A stretch of 64,000 nucleotides of DNA, taken from assembly GCF_900111825.1 (NCBI RefSeq), contig NZ_FOJM01000002.1, positions 248,001-312,000 on the forward strand. Reading direction: 5' to 3'. The stretch is from Pedobacter suwonensis. GTDB taxonomy: Bacteria > Bacteroidota > Bacteroidia > Sphingobacteriales > Sphingobacteriaceae. The notes beneath the pieces were generated by a model. The model was not told the DNA's origin. It saw nothing but the letters and a program-made list of their open reading frames with translations, and made no database searches. The position numbers and the translations under genes were made by a program. Below are positions 19,300-27,799 of this stretch, in pieces. The first letter of the stretch is position 1. Each line of letters starts with the position of its first letter.

Positions 19300-21384
19300 T
19301 TATTCAGTCCAGACTATTACACCGGCAGGCTCCAGAGTTTTCTTTCCAATAATAAGCTGTGCTGTTTTAGGGAGATTAAATGTATAATCAGCAGAAGAAT
19401 AATTTACCGCGAAATAATATCCATCTCTCCAATAAACATAAATCCCTTTAGGATAATTTTCAGTTGTGGCTCCTGCATCGGTATATGCATTGGCCAAAAT
19501 ATCTTTTTCCAATTCAAAATCGGTTGTAGCTACCCCAATATAAGTTACTGTTCCTTTTTCAATATTACGCTTCACCACGGCAGGTTTGCCTTTATAAAAC
19601 TGGTTTTGATAAGTACCAACAACTGTTGAATTTGATCTGGCCTGAAGCAAATCTGCCCAGCTATTCCAGTTATAATGCTTTGAGGCGATCTGCACATCAC
19701 CTTTATTATGCGATGAAAGCATATCTGTCGACAGGATTTCGGCTCCTATTAAATCAGTTATCGGTGCAGCAGTTTGCTCCTCCCAAAAATGCCCCATCCT
19801 GTTTTTGGTTGCCGTACGACAGGTGATGACCAAATGTCCACCTTTTGCCACGTAATTTTGCCATTTTTTAATCAGCACGGCATCAGCCATTTCGTAAGCT
19901 GGTACAATCAGAACCTTAAACTTAGAAAAATCAGCCGTTTCATTAATGACATCTACCGGTGCGCCAAGCGATTTTGCGATCTCCATAAATTTAACAGGAT
20001 ATCCCCATGTATCCCATTGGCTGGTTTGTTTTTGCCTGTCTATCGACCAGTAATTTTCCAGGTTCCAAAGTATAGCTGTAGAGCGTTTGGCGAGTTTTTC
20101 TGGCATTTTTGCCCCTGATTTATACAATTTACGCAGTTGTTTAATCTCTTTGTTAAACTGAATGTACTCCTCTCCTCCTGGTGATGGTGTTGTACCATCC
20201 GTTTGAACTACGCCCGAATGGTACTGTTCTGCCCCATACAATATCTGCCTGAAACGGTATGAGCAAGCCAGTTTTCCACCTGTTGCAAACGAATGGTACA
20301 GCCACATACGCACCGTACCAGGTAAAAGCAGCGGGTTATAACTTCCCCAGTTTACGGGACCAGGTTGAATTTCCATTACTCCCGATAATCCACCCAATTG
20401 CTGATAATAAGCAGATGCAAAAAGCAGTACCCTACTATCGCCCAACCTGAAGCCAGTTTCGCCAATATTATCACTGCCCCCGTTGGGATATGCCGTGTAA
20501 GCTGCAAAATCTACTTTTTTTGTTCTGCCAGGGTCGGCCCCGGTTGAAACGGCTGTATAATTGGTGGTAACGTATTGTGCTTTGGAAATGCTTTCTCTCA
20601 ATAGCCCAGCCTGAAAATCAAGAAATTCAGCCTGTGTATCAGCACAGTAACGTTTAAAATCGAGCAAAGCATGCGGGTTATTTCCCCACCACCCCACCAA
20701 ACTGGTATTGTGGATCATCACCTGATCGAAACTGTTATACCACTGGCTCCAAAAAGCGGTACCCCAGGCATCATTTAAGGCATTGATTGTTTTATATTTG
20801 TTTTTTAACCATTGCCTGAAAGCCTCCTGCGATGATAGGCTATAATCAGGTTTGGCATCTGGCTCATTATCAAGCTGCCAGCCGGTTATATTTTTGTTTT
20901 TACCATAACGTTTTGCCATTTCATTTACAATTTTTTGAACAAATAACCGATACTTCGAATTAACGATCGAGCCCAATCCCCTTGTTCCATGTTCAGCCCG
21001 GATGTAATGCCCATCCATGATAAAAGTTTCGGGATAATTTACACGCATCCAGGCCGGTGTTGTTGCAGATGGGGTACACATTACTACTTTAAGTTTATAT
21101 TTTGCACAGAGATTTACAACTTTATCCAGCCAGGCAAAATCAAAATGCCCTTCTTCGGGCTCCATTTTAAACCAGGCAAATTCTGCCAGGTGAACAAACT
21201 CATAACCCATTTCGGAAATCTTTTTGATATCGCGCTCCCACTGATTTTCTTTCCAATGTTCTGGGTAATAGTAAATTCCGGTGGTAATCAAATCTTTTTC
21301 CGGAAAATAGGCACCTGCAGTCTGCGATTTTACTATAATTCCACAGCACATGGATAACAGGAACACTAATAAATATTTCTTCAT
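19300..21384 (-). CDS. GH42 beta-galactosidase (or arabinopyranosidase), secreted
   Basis: The 694-residue protein has a signal peptide (IIVKSQ-T), a GH42 TIM barrel (YYYPEHW, then GYEFVHLAEFAWFKMEP), a trimerisation-type middle domain and a small C-terminal domain. The acid/base is Glu174 in WQLDNEPD and the nucleophile Glu338 in MEIQPGPVNWG, both in the family context. GH42 enzymes remove terminal beta-galactose or alpha-L-arabinopyranose; here galactose capping xyloglucan side chains is the likely target. It follows the esterase gene by 16 bp and precedes the sensor by 131 bp. Most GH42 proteins are cytoplasmic, so a signal peptide is notable but not unique in Bacteroidetes. Confidence 0.88.
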   Translation of the reverse strand: MKKYLLVFLLSMCCGIIVKSQTAGAYFPEKDLITTGIYYYPEHWKENQWERDIKKISEMGYEFVHLAEFAWFKMEPEEGHFDFAWLDKVVNLCAKYKLKVVMCTPSATTPAWMRVNYPETFIMDGHYIRAEHGTRGLGSIVNSKYRLFVQKIVNEMAKRYGKNKNITGWQLDNEPDAKPDYSLSSQEAFRQWLKNKYKTINALNDAWGTAFWSQWYNSFDQVMIHNTSLVGWWGNNPHALLDFKRYCADTQAEFLDFQAGLLRESISKAQYVTTNYTAVSTGADPGRTKKVDFAAYTAYPNGGSDNIGETGFRLGDSRVLLFASAYYQQLGGLSGVMEIQPGPVNWGSYNPLLLPGTVRMWLYHSFATGGKLACSYRFRQILYGAEQYHSGVVQTDGTTPSPGGEEYIQFNKEIKQLRKLYKSGAKMPEKLAKRSTAILWNLENYWSIDRQKQTSQWDTWGYPVKFMEIAKSLGAPVDVINETADFSKFKVLIVPAYEMADAVLIKKWQNYVAKGGHLVITCRTATKNRMGHFWEEQTAAPITDLIGAEILSTDMLSSHNKGDVQIASKHYNWNSWADLLQARSNSTVVGTYQNQFYKGKPAVVKRNIEKGTVTYIGVATTDFELEKDILANAYTDAGATTENYPKGIYVYWRDGYYFAVNYSSADYTFNLPKTAQLIIGKKTLEPAGVIVWTE

Positions 21385-21399
21385 CTTGTTAATTTAATA

Positions 21400-22332
21400 C
21401 TACTCATTAATATATCCCCTCATCTTCATCCATTTTTGGCAGGCTTCAGGCCATGATGATTCGGTGTTTTTATTATGGGCTAGTCCATAACCATGCCCAC
21501 CTGACTGATATATATGAAGTTCGCATGGTACATTGTTTTTCTCCATAGCGAGTGCGTACGCTATACTATTCTGTACCGGAACTGCCTTATCATCCATAGA
21601 ATGAACCAAAAACGCAGGTGGTGCTTCGGCATTAACCTGTAATTCATTTGAAAAATAGTTTACCCTTTCTATCGCTGCATTTTCACCCAGCAAATTTACT
21701 TTTGACCCTTTATGGGTAATATTTTCCTGCATGGATATAACGGGATAAATCAGGATCGAAAAATTTGGCCGCACATTGGTTGTATCTTTAATGCCCGATA
21801 CCTTTTCTAAAGAATGGGTTGATATCGTTGCAGCCAGATGCCCACCAGCTGAAAATCCCATGATCCCGATTTTATCAGGATTGATTTTCCAAGTTTTAGC
21901 GTTATGCCTTACCAAACGAATAGCTTGCTGCCCGTCCAGTAAAGGTCCTATCGCCTTATTCGTCATAATCGCATCGCTTGGCAGTCGATATTTTAATACG
22001 ATAGCCGTAATTCCGAGGCTATTTAACCATTTGGCCACTTCTTTTCCCTCATGTGCAATGGCCAGGCCAGAATAGCCTCCCCCAGGACATATAATTACGG
22101 CAGTATCATTGGCTTTTTCTGCCGGGGCAGGATACACCTCAAGCATCGGTTTTGAGATCAGACTCATCCAGCTATTTGCAGAATCTACCTGCTGTTTGTA
22201 GTTGACATTAGCGATTGCACCCGGCACCTCTCCATCCCAAAGATTGATCTGTTTACTTTGACCAAAAACATTGATTGTGGCCATTAAACAGCCTAAAACC
22301 AATGCAGTTCGTTTTATACTGATATTTTTCAT
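21400..22332 (-). CDS. Alpha/beta-hydrolase carbohydrate esterase (acetyl-esterase-like)
   Basis: The 310-residue protein has a signal peptide (INVFGQ-S) and an alpha/beta-hydrolase fold. The oxyanion motif is CPGGGY, the nucleophile Ser161 lies in GFSAGG, the acid is Asp247 or Asp248 in SMDDKAVP, and His280 lies in GGHGYG, giving a full triad. This type is annotated as xylanase- or acetylxylan-associated esterase and resembles bifunctional acetyl/feruloyl esterases in other loci. Its start overlaps the upstream GH2 stop by 4 nt, so the two are translationally coupled. The likely role is deacetylation of side-chain sugars, alongside the CE20-like enzyme. The exact ester bond is inferred. Confidence 0.85.
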   Translation of the reverse strand: MKNISIKRTALVLGCLMATINVFGQSKQINLWDGEVPGAIANVNYKQQVDSANSWMSLISKPMLEVYPAPAEKANDTAVIICPGGGYSGLAIAHEGKEVAKWLNSLGITAIVLKYRLPSDAIMTNKAIGPLLDGQQAIRLVRHNAKTWKINPDKIGIMGFSAGGHLAATISTHSLEKVSGIKDTTNVRPNFSILIYPVISMQENITHKGSKVNLLGENAAIERVNYFSNELQVNAEAPPAFLVHSMDDKAVPVQNSIAYALAMEKNNVPCELHIYQSGGHGYGLAHNKNTESSWPEACQKWMKMRGYINE

Positions 22333-24131
22333 TTTCTTTTATAATATTGTTCCATCGTATACCAGGCCAGTTTTTTTTCTCCCTTTTCTGACAACAGGCC
22401 CTTTCTGTTATATCCTTTCTGATAAACCGGGTGCATTCTGCCTAATGAACGGTAATCAAACAAAAGCCATGGAGCAACTCCGCAAAGATTGGGGATATTA
22501 TTAAACATTTTGAGCTGGTTGATATAAATTTGCTGCTGATATTCTTCTCTCCAGGAAGCAGCCTCGTCTGCGGCTCCACTAACATTGCCAAATAAGGCTT
22601 CTCCTCCAAATTCAGAAATAAAAACAGGCTTACCTGGAAAGGCCATTTTCCAGCTTACATTTTCTGGCTTACCTTGCCAGGGCATATACCAGCCTATATA
22701 TTCATTAATTGAAATGATATCGGCATATTTGTAAAGGCTATCTACTACTTTAAAAGAATTATTGTTATAGGACTGACTATTGGTCACATGTGTGATCAGC
22801 CTGGTAGAATCGAGCTGACGGCATACCTGAGTCAATGTAGCAAGCGCCTTGGTACGGTTAGGTGTACCATCATAGGTTTCGTTTGACAGGCTCCAGATCA
22901 CCACAGTACAGCGGTTCCTGTCCCGGCGAATCATTTCTTTGAGCATCAGATCCATTTTTGATACAACTGCGGTATCTGAAAATTCAATATGCTGGTAAAC
23001 CGGTAGCTCGCTCCATACCATTAAGCCCATTTTTTCGGCCTCATTAATGATATGTTCATTATGCGGATAATGTACCAGGCGCACCATGTTGCAACAAAGT
23101 GCTTTTGCCTGATTGAGGAGCAGGATTGCATCTTCTTTTGAAAACGCCCTCGCACCCTTATACGGGTTTTCTTCATGAATGTTGATTCCTTTGAGAAAAA
23201 CAACCTTACCATTCAATAGAACCCTGCTTCCTGCAACTTCTACATTTCTAAAACCAATTTCATCGTTGATGCTGTCGGTTTCGCTTTCAACAGATACCCG
23301 GTAACGTTTGGGATTTTCTAACGACCACAATTTAAAAGCACCAGTAAAGTGTAGTTTAGCCAAGCCCATGCGATCTGACTTAGCCGAATATGCCAAACCT
23401 AACTCAGGAATTTGGATCTTTACCGTTTGTTCCCTATTTACACCGTTTAATTTAATCCACCCTTTTACTTCTTTACGGCTTCCTTTAATAAGCTGTATGC
23501 TATAATCTTCAATATAGGTTGTAGCTGTCTGGATCAGATTTACATCGCGGGTGATGCCGCCGTAATTTAACCAGTCATAACCTAAACCTGGAAGCCCGTT
23601 TTGAAGGCGTTTATTATCTACCTTAACCACCAATGCATTAATTCCGGATCTGACTCCTTCAGTTATTTCAAATTGAAATGGCGTAAAACCTCCTTCGTGG
23701 CTTCCGATCTTTTTACCGTTAAGGTAAACAGTGGCCAGATAATTTACGGCACCAAAATGGATAAAGAGCCTTTTATTTTTGACTGGCGTACAACTAAATT
23801 CCTTTTTATACCAAACTACTCCTTCAAAATAGGTAAGTTCAGGCATCTGCGAGTTGAAATCGCCAGGTACTTTCAATGTCGGGCTACCTTCAAAAGAATA
23901 TTCTACAAAATCGGTTTTTGATTTGGCTTTGTTTTCTAACCAGATTTGTCTCCATTCGCCTATACCAGTAGGATCAAGGATAACATTCCACTCTCCGTTC
24001 AAGCTGATTGCCTTCCTGGATGCAACATTAATCATGGCAGTCTGCGCATAAGTGATATCCGCTACCAGCAGCATGGATAAAATCATTCCAATCCATTTAT
24101 ACAATAATGTTATCTCTTTTTTTTCACTCAT
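22329..24131 (-). CDS. GH2 beta-glycosidase, glucuronidase/galactosidase type (short form)
   Basis: The 600-residue protein has an N-terminal hydrophobic signal (GMILSMLLVADITYAQ), a jelly-roll sugar-binding domain (GVVWYKKEF, then NYLATVYLNGKKIGSHEGGFTPF broken across two lines of the fold), an immunoglobulin-like domain and a TIM barrel. The acid/base is Glu418 in SLSNETY and the nucleophile Glu507 in ISEFGGEA. The compact length and these motifs resemble the beta-glucuronidase branch of GH2, but specificity within GH2 is not safely read from sequence; galactosidase activity on xyloglucan side chains is equally possible. It begins directly after the GH43 stop with no gap and overlaps the esterase start by 4 nt. 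Confidence 0.86.
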   Translation of the reverse strand: MSEKKEITLLYKWIGMILSMLLVADITYAQTAMINVASRKAISLNGEWNVILDPTGIGEWRQIWLENKAKSKTDFVEYSFEGSPTLKVPGDFNSQMPELTYFEGVVWYKKEFSCTPVKNKRLFIHFGAVNYLATVYLNGKKIGSHEGGFTPFQFEITEGVRSGINALVVKVDNKRLQNGLPGLGYDWLNYGGITRDVNLIQTATTYIEDYSIQLIKGSRKEVKGWIKLNGVNREQTVKIQIPELGLAYSAKSDRMGLAKLHFTGAFKLWSLENPKRYRVSVESETDSINDEIGFRNVEVAGSRVLLNGKVVFLKGINIHEENPYKGARAFSKEDAILLLNQAKALCCNMVRLVHYPHNEHIINEAEKMGLMVWSELPVYQHIEFSDTAVVSKMDLMLKEMIRRDRNRCTVVIWSLSNETYDGTPNRTKALATLTQVCRQLDSTRLITHVTNSQSYNNNSFKVVDSLYKYADIISINEYIGWYMPWQGKPENVSWKMAFPGKPVFISEFGGEALFGNVSGAADEAASWREEYQQQIYINQLKMFNNIPNLCGVAPWLLFDYRSLGRMHPVYQKGYNRKGLLSEKGEKKLAWYTMEQYYKRK

Positions 24132-25700
24132 CTAAAGCGTTGGTTTGTATATAAATTCATCAAAATCTCCATAGGCTTTAGTATTTTTATTTTTGGACTG
24201 GGCATACAAACCAAGTAAAACGCCGGTAAAGCCTCCATTGGTTTCGGAACTCAGATACCATACGTTTATCTTATTTAAAAACTTAAATTCTTTACCATCA
24301 ATTGAATAATAAAACGAGTAAAAGTCCTTATCACCTTTTACCTGTAAATAAACATGATCACCAGGAATCTCGACTTCGTTTGCGAGATGGTTGAGTACGC
24401 CCATTTTATAATTTAAAAATACTTTATGCTTACCATCTTTCGATTTTTTTAGAAAGAGATCATAATGCGCCTGAGGCGAATAATAAGCCGTTATTCCAGC
24501 CTGGTCATCTTCCGTTGCATTCTTTAAAGATAGTAAAGTAGTAGCTGAAAAATCGATATGCTCCTGTCTGCGGCCAACAAATGTGGGCGAATCATGCTCA
24601 TCCAAAGTAATCGGGCTTGATTTGAGTCTTAATGAGCCTTTTTTCTCTGTAAGCGAATAATACTTTATGAATGGATTTCGGAGGTAGACCCAATCAACGC
24701 CTAATTTACTTTCATTAAAACTGGTTGAATAATCAGGTTGCTTTACAGGTTTTAAAGGTAAGGTAGGCACTTTCATATCAAGATCTACTGTACCATTGCC
24801 ATTTATTACCGGCCAGGCGTTTGTATCCCATCTTACCGGTGCCAAAAACGTTTCGCGCCCTAGTACATGATGGAGCAAACTTTGAGGTCGAAACCCCAGA
24901 AAAACTACCCACCATGAGCCATCATGGGCCTGAACAAAATCGCCATGTCCGGTACCTTGGATAGGGTTGCTTTGTGCGTTTTCATTGATATGGGTTAAAA
25001 TCGGGTTAGCAGGATTTGAGTCATAAGGCCCATAAATTGATCTGCTCCGTGCAATGGTCATTTTATGTCCGTATTCGGTACCACCTTCCGAAATAAGCAT
25101 ATAATACCAACCGTCTTTTTTATAAAGATGCGGTGATTCGGGATAACGCCCTCCTGTACCACCCCAAACGATTTTGCTTTCGGTAAGTCTTTTTCCCGTT
25201 TTAAGGTCTATTTCACTAATAGTAATGCCCTTGCCATTCGAGATGAAATAACTTTTGCCGTCTTCAAAATATAAAGTAGGGTCAATACCACCCTGTTCTA
25301 CAAAAATGGGCTGAGACCATTCGCCGGCAGGATCGTCGGTATGCACATAAAAATTCCCTCCTGCCGAAACATTGGTGGTAACCATATAAAAACGCCCTTC
25401 GTGATAACGGATGGTTGGGGCATAAATACCTGCCGAAGAACCACATTTATCTAGTTTAAGCTGGGAAGGGCGCGTAAGGCAGTGTCCGATTTTTGTCCAG
25501 TTAATTAAATCTTTACTGTGAAATACCGGAACCCCGGGAAAGTATTCAAAACTACTGGTCACCAAATAATAATCATTGCCAACCCGGCATACACTCGGAT
25601 CAGGATGAAAACCAGAAATTACCGGATTTTTATAGCCCTGCGCATCTGCAAAACGATAAAAGGCTAAAACAATGGTTAAAATGTGAATAATTCTTTTCAT
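24132..25700 (-). CDS. GH43 arabinofuranosidase/beta-xylosidase with C-terminal beta-sandwich
   Basis: The 522-residue protein has a signal peptide (FYRFADAQ-G), a five-bladed GH43 propeller and a GH43_C2-type concanavalin-like domain (from about residue 320). The catalytic base is Asp34 in FHPDPS and the acid is Glu188 in YPESPHLY; GGIDPTLYF matches the family's middle Asp motif. In known xyloglucan loci, GH43 enzymes of similar architecture remove alpha-L-arabinofuranose from arabinoxyloglucan, which I take as the most likely role. Beta-xylosidase activity cannot be excluded. It lies 94 bp after GH97 and abuts the next GH2 gene. Confidence 0.9.
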   Translation of the reverse strand: MKRIIHILTIVLAFYRFADAQGYKNPVISGFHPDPSVCRVGNDYYLVTSSFEYFPGVPVFHSKDLINWTKIGHCLTRPSQLKLDKCGSSAGIYAPTIRYHEGRFYMVTTNVSAGGNFYVHTDDPAGEWSQPIFVEQGGIDPTLYFEDGKSYFISNGKGITISEIDLKTGKRLTESKIVWGGTGGRYPESPHLYKKDGWYYMLISEGGTEYGHKMTIARSRSIYGPYDSNPANPILTHINENAQSNPIQGTGHGDFVQAHDGSWWVVFLGFRPQSLLHHVLGRETFLAPVRWDTNAWPVINGNGTVDLDMKVPTLPLKPVKQPDYSTSFNESKLGVDWVYLRNPFIKYYSLTEKKGSLRLKSSPITLDEHDSPTFVGRRQEHIDFSATTLLSLKNATEDDQAGITAYYSPQAHYDLFLKKSKDGKHKVFLNYKMGVLNHLANEVEIPGDHVYLQVKGDKDFYSFYYSIDGKEFKFLNKINVWYLSSETNGGFTGVLLGLYAQSKNKNTKAYGDFDEFIYKPTL

Positions 25701-25794
25701 ATTTTTCTATTTTTTTTTAAATGCCTATAAGGCAACAACAGTGCGTTTAAAATACCTACTGAAGATTATTGATGGCATTTTTATACATCAAATG

Positions 25795-27783
25795 CTAAAA
25801 TTTTTCTGGATGAATGAGGATTGCAAAGCCTCCTCCATTCGCCATATTAAGGGTAAGCTTATCTGCGCTGGTCACTTTAATAACTTCACGTTTATAGTCA
25901 GTAGCATCCTTATCTGCATTAACACCATCCATAAATATTTCTGCTGAATACTTTCCCTTGCCCAGAAAACTCAGGTCGATGGTAATTGTCCTTGCAGACC
26001 AGCTGGTAAGGCCCCCTACATACCATTTATCTTCTTTTTTTCTGGCAAGAGCCAAGTACTCGCCCACTTTCCCATCAAGGGCAACTGTTTCATCAAAAGT
26101 GGTGGGTATTTTTGAAATAAAACTGGTGCTCTCCTGTTCTTTCATATAGGCAGTGGGGCTATCAGCCATCATTTGTAAAGGTGCTTCGTATACCACGTAC
26201 ATGCCTAACTGGTGCGCTCTCGTTCCCTGGCTCATTGGCATGGAATTACTTGGACGAAAATCTGCTCTGGTGGCATTGCGCATTGCTCCGGGAGTATAAT
26301 CCATAGGCCCGGCAAGCATTCTGATGAACGGAATTGTGGTTTCGTAGCGGGGCATATCATCTTTTGGCGTCCATTTGGCATTCTCTAAACCTTTTACGCC
26401 TTCAAAGTTGACCACATTAGGATAGGTACGCTGAATCCCCGTAGGTTTATACATACCATGATAATCGACAAGGAGTTGATAACCAGCTGCTTTTTTAGTC
26501 ATGTTGTAAATCGAACTGACCATTTTTTGATCGTCGCGATCGATAAAATCTATTTTAAAACCTTTAATTCCCATTTTTGAATACTGGCTAAAAGCATCAT
26601 CCAACATCTGGTTGATTGCATACCATGATGCCCAAAGCATAATGCCTACATTCTTTTGTTTTCCGTAACTGATGAGTTCTTTGATGTTGATATTCGGAGA
26701 AATTTTAAGCAGGTTGGTTTCTTCACTCCAGCCTTCATCCAATACCACATATTCGATATGATTTTTAGCGGCAAAATCTATGTAGTATTTGTAAGTTTCG
26801 GTATTAATTCCTGCCTTAAAATCAACACCAGAGATGTTCCAGTCATTCCACCAGTCCCAGGCTACCTTACCTGGTTTTATCCAGCTTAAATCGGCAATTT
26901 GAGCAGGTGCGGAAAGTTTTTGAACCATATCGTTGTTTAAAAGATCCCGATCATTCTCGCTGATGATTACCGCCCTCCATGGAAAATTACGGCTACCATT
27001 GGTTTTGGCAATAAAGCTTTCCCGCTCGGTTACCATATAATTCATTTTATTGAATCCGCCTAAACGTTCCGCTTTTGGATAAAGGGCAAATCTCCCGCTT
27101 AAGCTATGCTGCCCCTGTTTACCTTTGGTGAGGAACATACCGGGATAATCTACCAATTCGGCTTCTACTATAGCAGCCTTTTTTCCGTTCTCCAAATCGA
27201 CAAGAAGCGGAGAAATGGCCAGCGAATCTTTCACAAATCTTGAGAGTGGGATTTCATCATATGTAGATTCGAAAGCAGATATATACTGATTATTTTCCCT
27301 CAAATCGCGTACATAAGGAATAAAGGCTTTATGATCTTTGCTGAAGGTAAAATTGGCCTCTTCCGATTCAATTATCAACGCTCCTTTTTTCTTAGTAAAA
27401 AAACGATAGGCCACACCATCATTATATGCTCTTAAAATAATTCCAAAATCTCCTTTAAAATTTATGATTAGTTGGTTATAGGCATCAATTACTGCTTTCT
27501 TTTTATAAATGGGCGTATTGAAAACGGTATTGACACTTGATTTCTGAGTATTAATAATTTTCGCATTATTTCCTAAAACCATCCCTTTACCAAGTGTTAA
27601 GGAAATGGCTGAAGGAACAATAACAGCTGTATTTTCATGCTTTACAGACCACGATATTTTAGTACCGTTTTCCAAAGCCAGGTCTATTTTTCCATTGGGG
27701 GATTTAACATGTAATATTTGGGCATTTCCAACAGCTGGCAATAAAGCCGAGAAGATGATTATCCGTAATAAAAATTTATTCAT
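25795..27783 (-). CDS. GH97 alpha-glycosidase, probably retaining (alpha-galactosidase-like)
   Basis: The 662-residue protein has a signal peptide (VGNAQ-I), the GH97 N-terminal beta-sandwich, a TIM barrel (WDWWNDWNISGVDFK, VLDEGWSEETN) and a C-terminal all-beta domain. Asp412 in KGFKIDFIDRDDQ corresponds in position to the nucleophile of the retaining GH97 branch, and YHGMYKPTGIQRTYPN plus NFEGVKG are family signatures. Retaining members are calcium-dependent alpha-galactosidases, whereas inverting SusB-type members are alpha-glucosidases. Alpha-galactose is not a standard xyloglucan decoration, so this gene may serve an unusual xyloglucan or an attached polymer. It starts 17 bp after the GH2 stop. 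Confidence 0.88.
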   Translation of the reverse strand: MNKFLLRIIIFSALLPAVGNAQILHVKSPNGKIDLALENGTKISWSVKHENTAVIVPSAISLTLGKGMVLGNNAKIINTQKSSVNTVFNTPIYKKKAVIDAYNQLIINFKGDFGIILRAYNDGVAYRFFTKKKGALIIESEEANFTFSKDHKAFIPYVRDLRENNQYISAFESTYDEIPLSRFVKDSLAISPLLVDLENGKKAAIVEAELVDYPGMFLTKGKQGQHSLSGRFALYPKAERLGGFNKMNYMVTERESFIAKTNGSRNFPWRAVIISENDRDLLNNDMVQKLSAPAQIADLSWIKPGKVAWDWWNDWNISGVDFKAGINTETYKYYIDFAAKNHIEYVVLDEGWSEETNLLKISPNINIKELISYGKQKNVGIMLWASWYAINQMLDDAFSQYSKMGIKGFKIDFIDRDDQKMVSSIYNMTKKAAGYQLLVDYHGMYKPTGIQRTYPNVVNFEGVKGLENAKWTPKDDMPRYETTIPFIRMLAGPMDYTPGAMRNATRADFRPSNSMPMSQGTRAHQLGMYVVYEAPLQMMADSPTAYMKEQESTSFISKIPTTFDETVALDGKVGEYLALARKKEDKWYVGGLTSWSARTITIDLSFLGKGKYSAEIFMDGVNADKDATDYKREVIKVTSADKLTLNMANGGGFAILIHPEKF

Positions 27784-27799
27784 TTGTGTGTTATTGTTT

